The notes under the pieces were generated by a model. It was not told the DNA's origin, did not search any database, and saw only the letters and a list, made by a program, of their open reading frames with translations. From Photobacterium piscicola (GTDB taxonomy: Bacteria > Pseudomonadota > Gammaproteobacteria > Enterobacterales > Vibrionaceae), in NCBI RefSeq assembly GCF_900166965.1, contig NZ_FUZI01000005.1, positions 201,965 to 265,964 of the forward strand: a DNA stretch of 64,000 nucleotides, read 5' to 3'. A program made the position numbers and the translations under genes. Shown here piece by piece: positions 9,549 through 20,300 of this stretch. Within the stretch, counting starts at the first letter, position 1. Each line of letters begins with the position of its first letter.

Positions 9549-9998
9549 ATGCAACTGAGTAACGTATTGAGCCTGGACTGCACCAAAAGTGCAGTCCCTT
9601 GCTCCAGTAAAAAACGCGCGCTTGAGCTCATCAGTGAGATCGCCGCAACACATCTTGATCAAAATCCGCAGCCATTATTTGAATGTATGCTCAATCGTGA
9701 AAAATTGGGTACCACAGGTATTGGTAACGGGATTGCAATTCCTCACGGCCGAATCAGTAACAGTGATCATGCGATTGCAGTGCTTATTCAATGCCAAGAG
9801 CCGATAGATTTTGATGCTATAGATGGTCAACCTATTGACCTGTTATTTGCACTTCTGGTACCAGAAGAACAATGTAAAGAGCATTTATCGACCCTTGCTA
9901 GCATGGCTGAAAAACTGGGCAATAAGAAAATTTGCAAACAGTTACGCAATGCAACAACCGATCAAGAATTATATAACATACTGATTAATGAAGAATAA
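9549..9998 (+). CDS. ptsN: EIIA-Ntr component of the nitrogen phosphotransferase system
   Basis: PtsN is the terminal phosphoacceptor of the regulatory PTS (PtsP, NPr, PtsN), linking nitrogen and potassium status to metabolism. The protein is a single 149-residue PTS EIIA type-2 domain with the phosphorylated histidine at 66 in AIPHGR. It lies immediately after hpf and before rapZ and npr, the conserved rpoN-operon arrangement. Confidence 0.96.
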   Translation: MQLSNVLSLDCTKSAVPCSSKKRALELISEIAATHLDQNPQPLFECMLNREKLGTTGIGNGIAIPHGRISNSDHAIAVLIQCQEPIDFDAIDGQPIDLLFALLVPEEQCKEHLSTLASMAEKLGNKKICKQLRNATTDQELYNILINEE

Positions 9999-10034
9999 AT
10001 CAGCATCCCTCCACACACAAAAGGTAGCTTAACC

Positions 10035-10886
10035 ATGAGGTTAATGGTTGTTAGCGGCCGTTCAGGTTCAGGTAAATCTGTCGCGCTTCGCGTGTTAGAA
10101 GATTTAGGTTATTACTGCGTTGATAACCTTCCCGTACACCTACTGCCGCAATTTGTAAATGATATTGCCAATAACGAACAAGATATTGCGGTTAGCATCG
10201 ATATTCGTAATATGCCGCCACATCAGGGTGAACTTGACGCTATTTTCAAAAATTTACCCAATGATGTTGATATCAACGTTATTTTCCTCGATGCCGATGA
10301 TAAAGAACTGGTTAAACGTTTCAGTGAAACACGTCGTTTACACCCACTCTCGCGCCATAATATGAGCCTTGAGCAAGCCATTCAATCAGAAGCGGTATTG
10401 CTTGGTGAGCTGAAAGAACATGCAGACTTAGTGATTGATACCACTAAGAGCTCTATTCATGATTTAAGCGAGACAGTGCGGGCACGAGTACTTGGTCGTG
10501 AAGCACGTGAATTAGTGTTAGTTTTTGAATCGTTCGGCTTTAAACATGGTCTGCCTTCTGATGCTGACTATGTGTTTGATGTGCGTTTTTTGCCAAACCC
10601 ACACTGGGTGCCAGAGCTTAAACCTCAGACTGGCCTTGATCAGCCCGTTAAAGATTTTTTAGCCGCTCACGCTGAAGTCAATAAACTAAACTACCAACTA
10701 CGAAATTTCCTTGAAACATGGTTACCAATGCTAGAGAAAAATAATCGCAGTTATGTCACCGTTGCCATTGGTTGTACTGGCGGACAACATCGCTCGGTGT
10801 ATATCGCGCAACAACTGGCTGATTATTTTACTCAACAAGGTCAACAAGTGCAGGTACGTCATCGCACGCTGGAAAATTATAAATGA
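10035..10886 (+). CDS. rapZ: RapZ, RNase adapter and small-RNA-binding protein
   Basis: In E. coli RapZ presents the small RNA GlmZ to RNase E and so tunes glucosamine-6-phosphate synthase (GlmS). The 283-residue protein has a P-loop GRSGSGKS at 8-15 and the C-terminal RNA-binding domain with GCTGGQHRS at 246-254. Its stop overlaps the npr start by 4 bp (ATGA). The location with ptsN and npr matches enterics and vibrios; whether GlmZ exists here cannot be seen from this window. Confidence 0.96.
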   Translation: MRLMVVSGRSGSGKSVALRVLEDLGYYCVDNLPVHLLPQFVNDIANNEQDIAVSIDIRNMPPHQGELDAIFKNLPNDVDINVIFLDADDKELVKRFSETRRLHPLSRHNMSLEQAIQSEAVLLGELKEHADLVIDTTKSSIHDLSETVRARVLGREARELVLVFESFGFKHGLPSDADYVFDVRFLPNPHWVPELKPQTGLDQPVKDFLAAHAEVNKLNYQLRNFLETWLPMLEKNNRSYVTVAIGCTGGQHRSVYIAQQLADYFTQQGQQVQVRHRTLENYK

Positions 10887-11155
10887 CCATTAGCCGCGAA
10901 TTATTTATTCGTAACCGTCTCGGGCTTCATGCTCGAGCGGCAATCAAATTAGTTGAGTTAGCACAAAGTTTCACAGCCATCGTCACGATCACTAATGGTG
11001 ATAACAGCGCAACGGCAGACAGTGTGATGGGCTTACTCATGCTGGACTCCGCCCAAGGTCAAAAGATCATGGTTAGCGCAGAAGGCCAAGATGCAGAATC
11101 AGCATTAATCGCCATTTCAACCTTAATTGAAGCTGGGTTTGATGAAGAAAGTTAA
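10883..11155 (+). CDS. ptsO: NPr, HPr-like phosphocarrier of the nitrogen PTS
   Basis: A 90-residue HPr-fold protein that passes phosphate from PtsP (EI-Ntr) to PtsN. The active-site histidine is residue 16 in [11 protein letters not shown] second conserved segment lies around 46-54 (DSVMGLLML) where HPr proteins carry the regulatory Ser helix. It is translationally coupled to rapZ by a 4-bp overlap. It is the last gene of the plus-strand run before a 282-bp gap. Confidence 0.95.
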   Translation: MTISRELFIRNRLGLHARAAIKLVELAQSFTAIVTITNGDNSATADSVMGLLMLDSAQGQKIMVSAEGQDAESALIAISTLIEAGFDEES

Positions 11156-11437
11156 TTGGCTAAATTAAAAGCCATAAATTACCACTGTTAAATCTTTTGT
11201 TCTTAGTGGTGTTAATCATTTTTAACACGTGATACTTTGCTCTTAACTGCGTTTTTTAGCCGCGATTAGTAGCCAACACTCATGAAATGTAGAGATATCA
11301 CAATTATAATCATGCGTAATACCAATACTTCATCAGTTTATGCGCTAATTAAATAGTAATCAGCACAAGACAAAGACTCACTGATTACGTTAAAATTCAG
11401 CTTATTGCGCCATCAAATATAAGTGGGCCTAATACCT
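11156..11437. other. Spacer between npr and mgtE
   Basis: About 280 bp with no gene. A weak hairpin with GTGTTAA and TTAACAC arms (11209-11228) has no U-tract after it and is at best a poor terminator. I could not recognise a known Mg2+ riboswitch by eye. The mgtE promoter presumably lies here. Confidence 0.4.
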
Positions 11438-12799
11438 ATGGCGGATGTATTAGAACAAGATCAAACCCATCACACACTCCAAGAAGTCAATAAAGCGCTC
11501 GAAAATGGCATGTTTGTTCATGTTCGCCGGTTACTCCAAGACATGGAGCCGGAGGATATTGCACACCTGTTAGAAGCCTCGCCACCGAAAGAACGTCAAG
11601 TCTTATGGCAATTGACGGATCCGGAAGAGCAAGGTGAGATCCTTGATGAACTCTCTGAAGATGTAAAAGATGGCATCGTCTCGCAAATGGAACCAGAAAA
11701 GCTGGCAGCCGTTACCGAGGGGATGGAAAGCGATGATGTCGCCTACGTACTTCGTAGCCTCTCTGATGAGCGTTATCAAGAAGTATTGGCACAAATGGAT
11801 GCCACCGATCGTCATCGTATCGAAAAAGCACTCGCCTATCCGGAAGATACTGCCGGTGGGATGATGAGTACCGATTTTATCACCATTCGAGGTGACGTAA
11901 CCGCCGATGTGGTACTACGTTATTTACGTATGCGTGGTGAACTACCAGAAGCCACTGATGCTTTGTATGTGGTTGATGAAAATCAAATTCTGATTGGTCA
12001 TTTGTCACTATCAACGCTCATCACCACTCAGCCTGACATTGAAATTAAAGATGTTATGCAAGACGCTGATGAAGCGATTGCCGTCGATATGGCAGACAGT
12101 GAAATAGCCAATATATTTGAACGTCGAAATTGGTTATCTGCACCTGTCGTTGATACCAATAATCATCTGTTAGGTCGTATCACTATCGATGACGTGGTTG
12201 ACTTGATCCGTGAAGAAGCGGAACACTCAATGATGACCATGGCGGGTATGGATGACGATGAAGATACCTTTGCACCAGTCTTAAAGTCAGCCAAGAGCCG
12301 CAGTATTTGGCTTGGGGTTAATGTACTGACAGCGTTAGCAGCCGCATCTGTATCCAATATGTTTGAACACACTTTACAACAGATGGCGACCGTTGCGGTA
12401 CTAATGACAATTGTTCCATCAATGGGTGGTGTGGCGGGTAACCAAACCGTAGCACTGGTTATTCGAGGCCTTGCTGTCGGTCACATTGGTGATACCAACA
12501 CCCGTTGGCTACTGAGTAAAGAAGCCCGTGTCGGATTAATTAATGGCTTAGTATGGGCATTAATTATTGGCTTAGTGGTCTTTATTTGGAAAGGGAGCTT
12601 AATACTCGGCGCGATCATGGCCGGCGCAATGCTAGCAAACTTATTTGTTGCCGGCGTTGCTGGCGTATTAATTCCAATTGGTCTTAAAAAACTAAAAATT
12701 GACCCAGCACTTGCTGGCGGTATGGCACTGACAACCTGTACTGATATTGTTGGTTTAATGGTGTTCTTAGGTCTAGCGACCATTTTTATTACACCTTAA
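11438..12799 (+). CDS. mgtE: MgtE-family magnesium transporter
   Basis: Mg2+-gated Mg2+ channel. The 453-residue protein shows the N-terminal superhelical MgtE_N domain (about 1-125, with DMEPEDIAHLLE), a CBS pair (about 130-255) that senses cytoplasmic Mg2+, and a five-helix membrane domain (about 285-450) with the pore region containing GGVAGNQT. The frame extends to a GTG at 11423, but the ATG at 11438 gives the typical MADVLEQ N-terminus. It follows the nitrogen PTS genes but is probably transcribed separately; a strong bidirectional terminator follows. Confidence 0.93.
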   Translation: MADVLEQDQTHHTLQEVNKALENGMFVHVRRLLQDMEPEDIAHLLEASPPKERQVLWQLTDPEEQGEILDELSEDVKDGIVSQMEPEKLAAVTEGMESDDVAYVLRSLSDERYQEVLAQMDATDRHRIEKALAYPEDTAGGMMSTDFITIRGDVTADVVLRYLRMRGELPEATDALYVVDENQILIGHLSLSTLITTQPDIEIKDVMQDADEAIAVDMADSEIANIFERRNWLSAPVVDTNNHLLGRITIDDVVDLIREEAEHSMMTMAGMDDDEDTFAPVLKSAKSRSIWLGVNVLTALAAASVSNMFEHTLQQMATVAVLMTIVPSMGGVAGNQTVALVIRGLAVGHIGDTNTRWLLSKEARVGLINGLVWALIIGLVVFIWKGSLILGAIMAGAMLANLFVAGVAGVLIPIGLKKLKIDPALAGGMALTTCTDIVGLMVFLGLATIFITP

Positions 12800-12818
12800 T
12801 CAGTGATAATTGATTGAT

Positions 12819-12858
12819 AAAAAAAGTCCAAATCAAGTGATTGATTTGGACTTTTTTA
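12819..12858. terminator. Bidirectional terminator between mgtE and pmbA
   Basis: Near-perfect 17-bp stem: AAAAAAGTCCAAATCAA, loop GTGA, TTGATTTGGACTTTTTT. It has U-tracts in both directions and sits between convergent genes. Confidence 0.9.
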
Positions 12859-12887
12859 TTGCGCATAAATTACGTCATTAACAACGA

Positions 12888-14231
12888 TTACTCACCCGCA
12901 ATCTTCATCGAATCTAACAGCATAGAACCCGTTAGAATCTGACTTCGTGTTTCAGTATCACTGCCAATAGCAACAATATTTTGCATCATGTCTTTAAGAT
13001 TACCTGCGATGGTAATTTCAGAGACAGGATATTGAATTTGACCATTCTCAACCCAGAAGCCCGCAGCACCACGAGAATAATCACCCGTGATAATGTTCAC
13101 TCCTTGGCCCATCAATTCAGTCACTAACAAACCGCGATCCATCTTTTTCAGCATTTGCTCAAAGCTTTCGCCTGTTGATGAAACCAACCAGTTATGAATG
13201 CCACCAGCATGACCTGTTGGCTGCATTTTCATCTTACGAGCAGCATAGCTGGTCAATAAGTATGTTTGCAGTGCGCCACCAGTGATAATTTCACGATCAT
13301 AGGTCGCAAGACCTTCGCTATCAAACGGGGTACTTGCCATACCACGTAAAATATGAGGACGTTCACTAATATTTAGCCACTCTGGGAAAATTTGCTCACC
13401 CAGTTTATCTAATAAAAATGATGATTTACGGTATAAATTCGCACCGCTAATTCCCATCACTAAATGACCAAAAAGACCGGTAGCAACATCAGCAGCAAAC
13501 ATCACAGGCGCTTCACGAGTAGTGAGTTTTTGTGGATTAATACGGCTTACGGTGCGCTCTGCAGCATGACGCCCCACACGTTCAGGGGTCCACATATCAG
13601 AGGCTAAACGTGAAGTTGTATAACTATAGTCACGCTCCATATTGCCGTCTTTGCCTTCACTGATCACACAGCAACTAATGCTATGGCGACTAGAGGCATA
13701 ACTGGCTAACATGCCATGACTATTACCGTAAACACGCACGCCGTAATGGCTATCGTAACTGGCACCATCGCTTTGTTTTACGCGAGGATCAAAGGCAAGC
13801 GCCGCTTCTTCTGCGGCAATTGCAATCGCTGCAGCGCGATCAGGTTCCGGCTCATCAGGATGAAATAAATCTAAATCTGGAATATTACGCGCCATCAATT
13901 CCGCAGGGCCAGGACCTGCAAACGGATCTTCAGAAGTGTAATTTGCAATATCTAAAGCGGCGGCAACCGTTTGAGCAATAGCCGCTTCACTTAAATCAGA
14001 AGTTGATGCGCTACCTTTACGGTGACCGCGATACACAGTAATGCCAAGTGCACCGTCACTATTAAATTCAACATTTTCAACTTCGCACATACGAGTAGAA
14101 ACACTGATACCTGTTGTTTTGTTAATGGCTACTTCGGCTGCATCAGCCTGTTTACCAGCAACTTCAAGCGCTTTTGCTACTGCGGCTTCAAGTTCAACAC
14201 GCTGTTGAGCAACCTGTTCTCTTACGTCCAT
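12888..14231 (-). CDS. pmbA: PmbA/TldE, non-catalytic subunit of the TldD-TldE protease
   Basis: TldE pairs with the metalloprotease TldD; in E. coli the complex matures microcin B17 and degrades CcdA. The 447-residue protein has the modulator-of-DNA-gyrase fold but, as expected for TldE, lacks the HExxH zinc motif. Conserved [11 protein letters not shown] and [10 protein letters not shown] segments are visible in the C-terminal half. It is divergent from darP, the usual neighbour in enterics. Here its partner gene tldD is only about 740 bp away, on the other side of darP. Confidence 0.94.
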   Translation of the reverse strand: MDVREQVAQQRVELEAAVAKALEVAGKQADAAEVAINKTTGISVSTRMCEVENVEFNSDGALGITVYRGHRKGSASTSDLSEAAIAQTVAAALDIANYTSEDPFAGPGPAELMARNIPDLDLFHPDEPEPDRAAAIAIAAEEAALAFDPRVKQSDGASYDSHYGVRVYGNSHGMLASYASSRHSISCCVISEGKDGNMERDYSYTTSRLASDMWTPERVGRHAAERTVSRINPQKLTTREAPVMFAADVATGLFGHLVMGISGANLYRKSSFLLDKLGEQIFPEWLNISERPHILRGMASTPFDSEGLATYDREIITGGALQTYLLTSYAARKMKMQPTGHAGGIHNWLVSSTGESFEQMLKKMDRGLLVTELMGQGVNIITGDYSRGAAGFWVENGQIQYPVSEITIAGNLKDMMQNIVAIGSDTETRSQILTGSMLLDSMKIAGE

Positions 14232-14345
14232 ACAATCACTTAAGGTTAGGGTTTAGCTTATTAGTTATAGAATAATGTAATTTACGCCCAAAATCGTTAT
14301 TAAACTGATAAAATAGAACTATTGATACAATGAGTGAGCCCATTT

Positions 14346-14870
14346 ATGAGCCGTAAAAACAAAAAAGCCCCTTGGGATGAAGAAGAAGAAATCATCTGGG
14401 TAAGTAAGTCCGAGATGAAACGCGACATGGAAGAGTTGCAGAAAATTGGCGAAGCGCTAGTTGAATTAACACCTAACGCTCTTGCGAAAGTGCCATTAGA
14501 TGAAGAAATGATGGCCGCAATTAAAGACGCACAACGCTTTAGTAAAGAAGCGCGTCGTCGTCAGTTGCAGTTTATTGGTAAGCAGATGCGTCATATGGAT
14601 CTTGAACCAATTCAAGCCGCACTCGACAAATTAAATAATAAGCACTCTCAGCACACCGTTGCCCTTAAAAAGCTTGAAATTAAGCGTGACAAGTTGATTG
14701 AGAATGGTGACAGCATGCTAAATGCTATTATGGTTGATCATCCCGATGCTGATCGCCAACACCTACGCCAGTTAATGCGCCAAGCAACAAAAGAAAAGGC
14801 ACAAGAAAAACCTGGCAAAGCATACCGTGAGATTTTTCAATATCTAAAATCTCTCTACCTTGCTGATTAA
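14346..14870 (+). CDS. darP: DarP (YjgA), ribosome-associated assembly factor
   Basis: DarP assists late 50S subunit assembly. The 174-residue protein is highly charged and helical, with the family N-terminal segment [19 protein letters not shown] after a basic MSRKNKK. The frame opens at a GTG at 14334; the ATG at 14346 gives the standard start. Divergent from pmbA as in E. coli, so the 114-bp gap carries both promoters. A hairpin terminator follows. Confidence 0.94.
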   Translation: MSRKNKKAPWDEEEEIIWVSKSEMKRDMEELQKIGEALVELTPNALAKVPLDEEMMAAIKDAQRFSKEARRRQLQFIGKQMRHMDLEPIQAALDKLNNKHSQHTVALKKLEIKRDKLIENGDSMLNAIMVDHPDADRQHLRQLMRQATKEKAQEKPGKAYREIFQYLKSLYLAD

Positions 14871-14896
14871 TCTCTTTGATTAATGCATAAATGAAC

Positions 14897-14930
14897 AAAA
14901 AAATGCCAGCATACATGCTGGCATTTTATT
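14897..14930. terminator. Bidirectional terminator between darP and tldD
   Basis: Stem AAAATGCCAGCAT / ATGCTGGCATTTT with a 2-nt loop, flanked by A and T runs; it lies between convergent darP and tldD. Confidence 0.88.
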
Positions 14931-14974
14931 TTATTGAAACCCACGTTTAATTAAAAGCATGTCACAATAGAAAA

Positions 14975-16423
14975 TTATTCAGTGCCACCAACAGTCATTG
15001 AATCAATCTTCAATGTTGGTTGACCGACGCCCACAGGCACGCTCTGACCCGCTTTACCACACACACCAACCCCACGGTCAATATCAAGGTCATTACCCAC
15101 CATAGAGACTTGCTGCATCGCTTCAATACCACTGCCAATTAAGGTTGCGCCTTTAATTGGACGGGTTACTTTACCGTTTTCAATCAAATACGCTTCAGAA
15201 GCAGAGAACACAAATTTACCTGAAGTAATATCAACCTGACCACCACCAAAGTTGGGGGCATAAATACCGTTTTTCACGCTGGCGATAATTTCTTCAGGCG
15301 TATGCTCACCTGGCAGCATATAAGTATTGGTCATACGCGGCATCGGTAAATGAGCATAAGATTCACGACGGCCATTACCTGTCGGGGCAACACCCATTAA
15401 ACGCGCATTAAGCTTATCTTGCATATAGCCTTTTAGCTTACCACCTTCAACAAGTACATTATGTTGCGCAGGCGTACCTTCATCATCAATATTAATTGAG
15501 CCACGGCGATCAACTAATGTGCCATCATCAACAATAGTACATAACGGCGATGTCACTTGTTGTCCCATTTGCCCGGCAAACATTGATGAACCTTTACGGT
15601 TAAAGTCACCTTCTAAACCGTGACCAACAGCTTCATGCAATAAAACGCCGGGCCAACCAGCACCTAATACAATCGGCATCGTGCCCGCTGGTGCTGCATC
15701 GGCTTCAAGATTCACTAATGCTTGGCGAATAGCTTCATCAGCAAAGAAAATCGCTTGGCTTTTACCCGTCGTATCTTCAGTTAAAAAACGTTCATAACCA
15801 TAACGACCGCCACCACCAGCACTGCCGCGTTCACGCTTATCGCCTTTCTCAACCAAAACAGTAATGGATAATCGTACTAATGGACGAATATCCGCCGCGT
15901 AAGTGCCATCAAGCGCGGCAACTAAGACTTCTTCATAAACGCCATTAATGCTGGCTGAGACTTCAGTAACTAACGGCTCTTTGGTGCGAATATAGCGATC
16001 AATTTCTTCAAGTAAGGCGATCTTTTGAAATTTATCAAAACTGCCCAATGGATTAATTGGGGAATAAATACCAGATGATGCCATTGGTGTGAATGTTTGT
16101 ACTTTGCCATCACCACCTTGACGCACAATACCACGAGCAGCTTTTGCGCTTTGAGTTAATGCTAATAGATTAATTTGATCTGAATAAGCAAAGCCTGTTT
16201 TCTCACCCGCAACAGCACGTACACCGACACCACGATCAATATTAAACGAGCCATCTTTGATAATACTGTCTTCTAAAACTAACGACTCATGCCAGCATGA
16301 CTGAAAATATATATCAGCATAATCAACATCACGGGTAGCAATTAAGCCAAGAATATTATGCAATTCATCACGACCGAGACCTGATTGGTCTAGCATGGTA
16401 CTTTCTACAGTGTTAAGGGTCAT
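14975..16423 (-). CDS. tldD: TldD metalloprotease
   Basis: Catalytic subunit of the TldD-TldE complex, which cleaves unfolded peptides passed through a narrow channel. The 482-residue protein has the zinc motif HEAVGH at 263-268 and the third metal ligand Cys 455 in [10 protein letters not shown] near the C-terminus. It is full length. It is the last gene of the rng-yhdP-nitrilase-tldD minus-strand series, 14 bp after the nitrilase gene, which is the enteric and Vibrio arrangement. Confidence 0.96.
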   Translation of the reverse strand: MTLNTVESTMLDQSGLGRDELHNILGLIATRDVDYADIYFQSCWHESLVLEDSIIKDGSFNIDRGVGVRAVAGEKTGFAYSDQINLLALTQSAKAARGIVRQGGDGKVQTFTPMASSGIYSPINPLGSFDKFQKIALLEEIDRYIRTKEPLVTEVSASINGVYEEVLVAALDGTYAADIRPLVRLSITVLVEKGDKRERGSAGGGGRYGYERFLTEDTTGKSQAIFFADEAIRQALVNLEADAAPAGTMPIVLGAGWPGVLLHEAVGHGLEGDFNRKGSSMFAGQMGQQVTSPLCTIVDDGTLVDRRGSINIDDEGTPAQHNVLVEGGKLKGYMQDKLNARLMGVAPTGNGRRESYAHLPMPRMTNTYMLPGEHTPEEIIASVKNGIYAPNFGGGQVDITSGKFVFSASEAYLIENGKVTRPIKGATLIGSGIEAMQQVSMVGNDLDIDRGVGVCGKAGQSVPVGVGQPTLKIDSMTVGGTE

Positions 16424-16437
16424 TAATTTGCTCTTAG

Positions 16438-17259
16438 TTATTGAATATGACTGAACACCAATCGGGCATGATCAGCCACTGGCATATTGGTACGGATCTT
16501 ATGTGCTAATTGTAAATCAACATTTGCTATCAGAACACCCGTTCCTTGTTGTTGACAGGCAATCACTTGCCCCCAAGGATCAACAATCATTGAGTGCCCC
16601 CAGGTTTCTCGCGTTTCATTATGCTCGCCCCATTGTGCTGCAGCCACTACCCAACACTGGGTTTCAATAGCACGAGCACGCACTAACACTTCCCAATGAG
16701 CGCGTCCAGTTAGCTTAGTAAATGCTGCTGGAATCACTATGATATCAGCACCTTGCTGGCGTAATTGACTGTACAACTGTGGAAAGCGAATATCATAACA
16801 AATGGATAATCCTAGCTTGCCAAAAGGCGTATCAATCACTTTAATTTCATCGCCTGCTTTAAAGGTATCAGACTCACGGTAACTATGGTGTTTATCAGCA
16901 ACATCTACATCAAACATGTGCATTTTATTATAGTGCGCATGTAACTTACCTTGATCATCAAATAAGATAGCAGTAGTCGTAATGCTACCATCTGCTTGAA
17001 GAATCGGCATAGAGCCAATCAATAACCAAATTCCTAACTGTTGAGAATATTGAGATAATTGTTGCTGTAATGGACCTTTACCGAGGGGCTCTGCCCAACG
17101 TTGATAATCGGCTTTACTGCCAAAAACGACACTATTTTCAGGGGTAACAACTAATTTTGCCCCTTGAAGTTGCAACCCTTGCATAAACTTTTTTATCTGG
17201 CTCAGGTTACGCTCAGGATCAGTGCCTGAATTCATTTGTACTACACCAATTTTGGTCAT
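16438..17259 (-). CDS. Nitrilase-superfamily carbon-nitrogen hydrolase
   Basis: A 273-residue carbon-nitrogen hydrolase with the catalytic triad Glu 41 (TPENS), Lys 112 (YNKMHMFD) and Cys 154 (SICYDIRFP). The KMHMFDVDV and [14 protein letters not shown] context resembles the Nit1-type branch that hydrolyses deaminated glutathione in other organisms, which is inference here; some relatives are annotated as omega-amidases. It sits between yhdP and tldD, an arrangement conserved in vibrios, but the link to TldD function is unknown. Confidence 0.88.
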   Translation of the reverse strand: MTKIGVVQMNSGTDPERNLSQIKKFMQGLQLQGAKLVVTPENSVVFGSKADYQRWAEPLGKGPLQQQLSQYSQQLGIWLLIGSMPILQADGSITTTAILFDDQGKLHAHYNKMHMFDVDVADKHHSYRESDTFKAGDEIKVIDTPFGKLGLSICYDIRFPQLYSQLRQQGADIIVIPAAFTKLTGRAHWEVLVRARAIETQCWVVAAAQWGEHNETRETWGHSMIVDPWGQVIACQQQGTGVLIANVDLQLAHKIRTNMPVADHARLVFSHIQ

Positions 17260-17356
17260 GGCAATCTCCCTGAACTATTCTGAAATACATCAGATTTATC
17301 AAACGTCATAACGCTCGTGACAAGCACAACTTAAACACGCTTGTTCTTAAAAGCAC

Positions 17357-20300
17357 TTACTCTTTAAAATTATTACTCTCTGGGATTTTATATTCACCTT
17401 CCAGACGAGAACGCTCGACAACCTTTGGCGATGCTATTGGCCCTGTAACTTGGTAATTTACTTGAGTAATAACATCTAATACGGGTGACAATACGGTTGA
17501 TATTGCAAACACATACAATGCGACTTGTGGTGCCACTGCAAATGCGGTCATCACAGGTAATCCCGAGGTGAAATCAGGAATAAATTTAACGTTAGCATTT
17601 ACCTTTTCATCAATCAGGCTCACTTTACCGTTGATATACATATCGCCAGCTAACGCCTGCATCTTAATATTATTACTATCGAAAATACCGTCTTTAATGG
17701 TGCCGTTACCACGAATATAATTAAAGGCTAAGCCATTATCAAATACCCCTGAAAAATCGAGTTTCATTTTTCGAATAATTGAATCAAGACTAAATAAACC
17801 TAAGAGACGTCCTGCACCACCAACACCACTGACGATACCTTTACCAATGTCCGTCTTCACCGTACCATTTAATGTTGTACGATCAATCCCCCAAGGCGTA
17901 CCTTGCCAGTTAACGATGACATGAGTATTAAATGGCGCATTTTGTACACCACCGGAAATGCCAAACCGATCAAGTAAATCGGTACTGTTAGTGCCACTAA
18001 TAACAGCATCAAGTTTAGTGTGATTTTGATGGTCGCGTATGCTCCAATCACCCGAAGCCGTTAATTTCACATTTCCCGATTGAATCTTAAACTGTTGTAA
18101 TTGTAGTTGCTGGTTATGTTTAATTACGTTCGCGGTAACAGATCCCAACCGGTAGCCTTGTAACCAAGCATCAGCAATCGATAAATCTATCGCAGGTATG
18201 GCCGCCATAATGCTGCTATCGTTCGCGGTAACTACAGTTGATTGTGGTTTTGCCGTTAAGATAGGGCTTAATAATTCCGCGGGCGGTTGCTGATTTAATT
18301 GAGGAAGATTAAGGTGTAACGATTTTAAAATAACATTTAGTGGCTGATTTTTTATCCATGAGATATAACCACTCGCTTCTTGTGACGCTAACTTAATTGA
18401 CCACCCACGAGCATGCGTTGCAACAGTATCAACCTGATGCCAGTTAAGCCCGCCTAAGGTTAATTGACCAATTTTAGCCATCACTCGTGTCGGCAATGGT
18501 ACTGAAAAAGCAGGGCTACTCGCAGTAACAGATGATCCTGTATGACTATCACGCAATTTTTTCACGACAGCTAACCATTGATCTGCATTCAGCGCGCGAC
18601 TATTAATCTGCACAAGCTGACCTTGCAGTGGCGGCGTTAATAACTTTTTAATGCCAATAGTCAGATTACTAGCGGTAATCTTAGGCACTGATGCCAACAA
18701 CGAAATCTGACCTTGATAAGCAACATTTGGCAGATCTGCATTAACCTTTAATTGATTTTTATCACCCTCAACTTTTACCGTAAGCGCTGATGCGGTATGT
18801 TTTCGTTGCTGTAATGGGTAAGGCAATTGGCTACTAACATCAGTTAATGGCACCTTAACACCCACTGTATAACTAAAACCTTGAGGCTTAATATCAACCC
18901 CAACCAAACCGTGCCAATCACTACTACCACTTAGGTTATCTAATAAAGTTGCGGGTAAATAATCGTGTAACTTAGCCAATTGCCATTGCCCACCAACACT
19001 GACATTAACTTTATAATCAGCCGAATTTTTAACGTTATTACCATCAAACCCAAAGGTGATCGGTTGCTGGTATAACATCCCCGTCAGCCGTTGCGCTTTA
19101 ATGGCACTATTATTAAAACTTAAGCTACCGTTAACATTTTCAATGGCTAAATGAGGGGTCTTCAATGTAATCGGGTTATGGTTAAAATACACCTTACCGC
19201 TAGCACCGACATTGTTACTATCAAATGGAATATCCAAATTAAGCTTGGCAGTAACAGGGCCGGTCACATCGATGGTCGTCAGTGCACTACCAACAGACGT
19301 TGCTAAGGGGCTATTCAACATATATTGATGAACTTGTGGCCCTGTAGCAGCAAGATCTATCGCTAGTTTAAGCCGACCATTAGGGGCTAAATCTGCCTCC
19401 CCAACCACTTTAGAACTGCTCGCATCTAAGGTTTTGACATGATTCGCATCAAGATACATTTTGTCATTTTCAAATAACAACTTAAGTTGAAGATCACGCA
19501 GTAAAGGCCATGCAGGATCAAAACTAAATTTCGCCTGTGTTAACGGCACAAAAGCTTGAAAAACACCATCATGATGCTGATATGGAAATGCATTAAGAGC
19601 GCCATACCATAAAATACGGGCTGACTTAACCTTGCCGCCTTTAATTGCAGAGGCTAAATAGTTAGTTAAGCGATCCCCCAGCGCAGGGCGAGGTAAATAA
19701 CGCCAAGTTTGACCCGCATCAACCACATTAGCTTCACCAAATAATGATAACCATGGCGAGCCAGTCGTGGGAATATCAACGCGAGCTTGACCGGCAAAGG
19801 TTAAATCCGGCGTTGCCACGGCAAGTCGATCACTCCATACCGTTGTTTGGTGTCCATTTCGATGCCAATACGCCTGCACCTGAGCTTGATTTATTTTTAA
19901 AGGCTTCGAAAACACACGATCATAAGCAAAGCTATCTGCCGCCACATTCAGTGAGATCTTACCTTGGTGACCATTTCCTGCAATGGTGGCATTTAAATGA
20001 TTAATACCAGGAACCCATTGCCATGGTTTGACACTTAACTGCTGCACCTTAAACGAAAAACGCGGAACTTCATTTGCTTCACCCGCAACCCGAATATGTG
20101 TTAACAACCCACTTGGTTTAAGATGCTGTACCGCATTGACCAGCTTATTGGTTGGCGGTAAGAAATTAATTAAGGGTAATAGTCGCTGTAACGCAATATT
20201 ACTTAAGGCTAATTTCCATTGTTTTAGCTGATCATGCTCACCAAAACGTAATTGGCCCGCAATATCAAACGTTGGCCATACGACATCATCGGTATAAATA

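Noticed and set aside
11209..11228. Hairpin after npr as a terminator
   Set aside because: Weak AT-rich stem and no U-tract; kept only as a note in the spacer entry.
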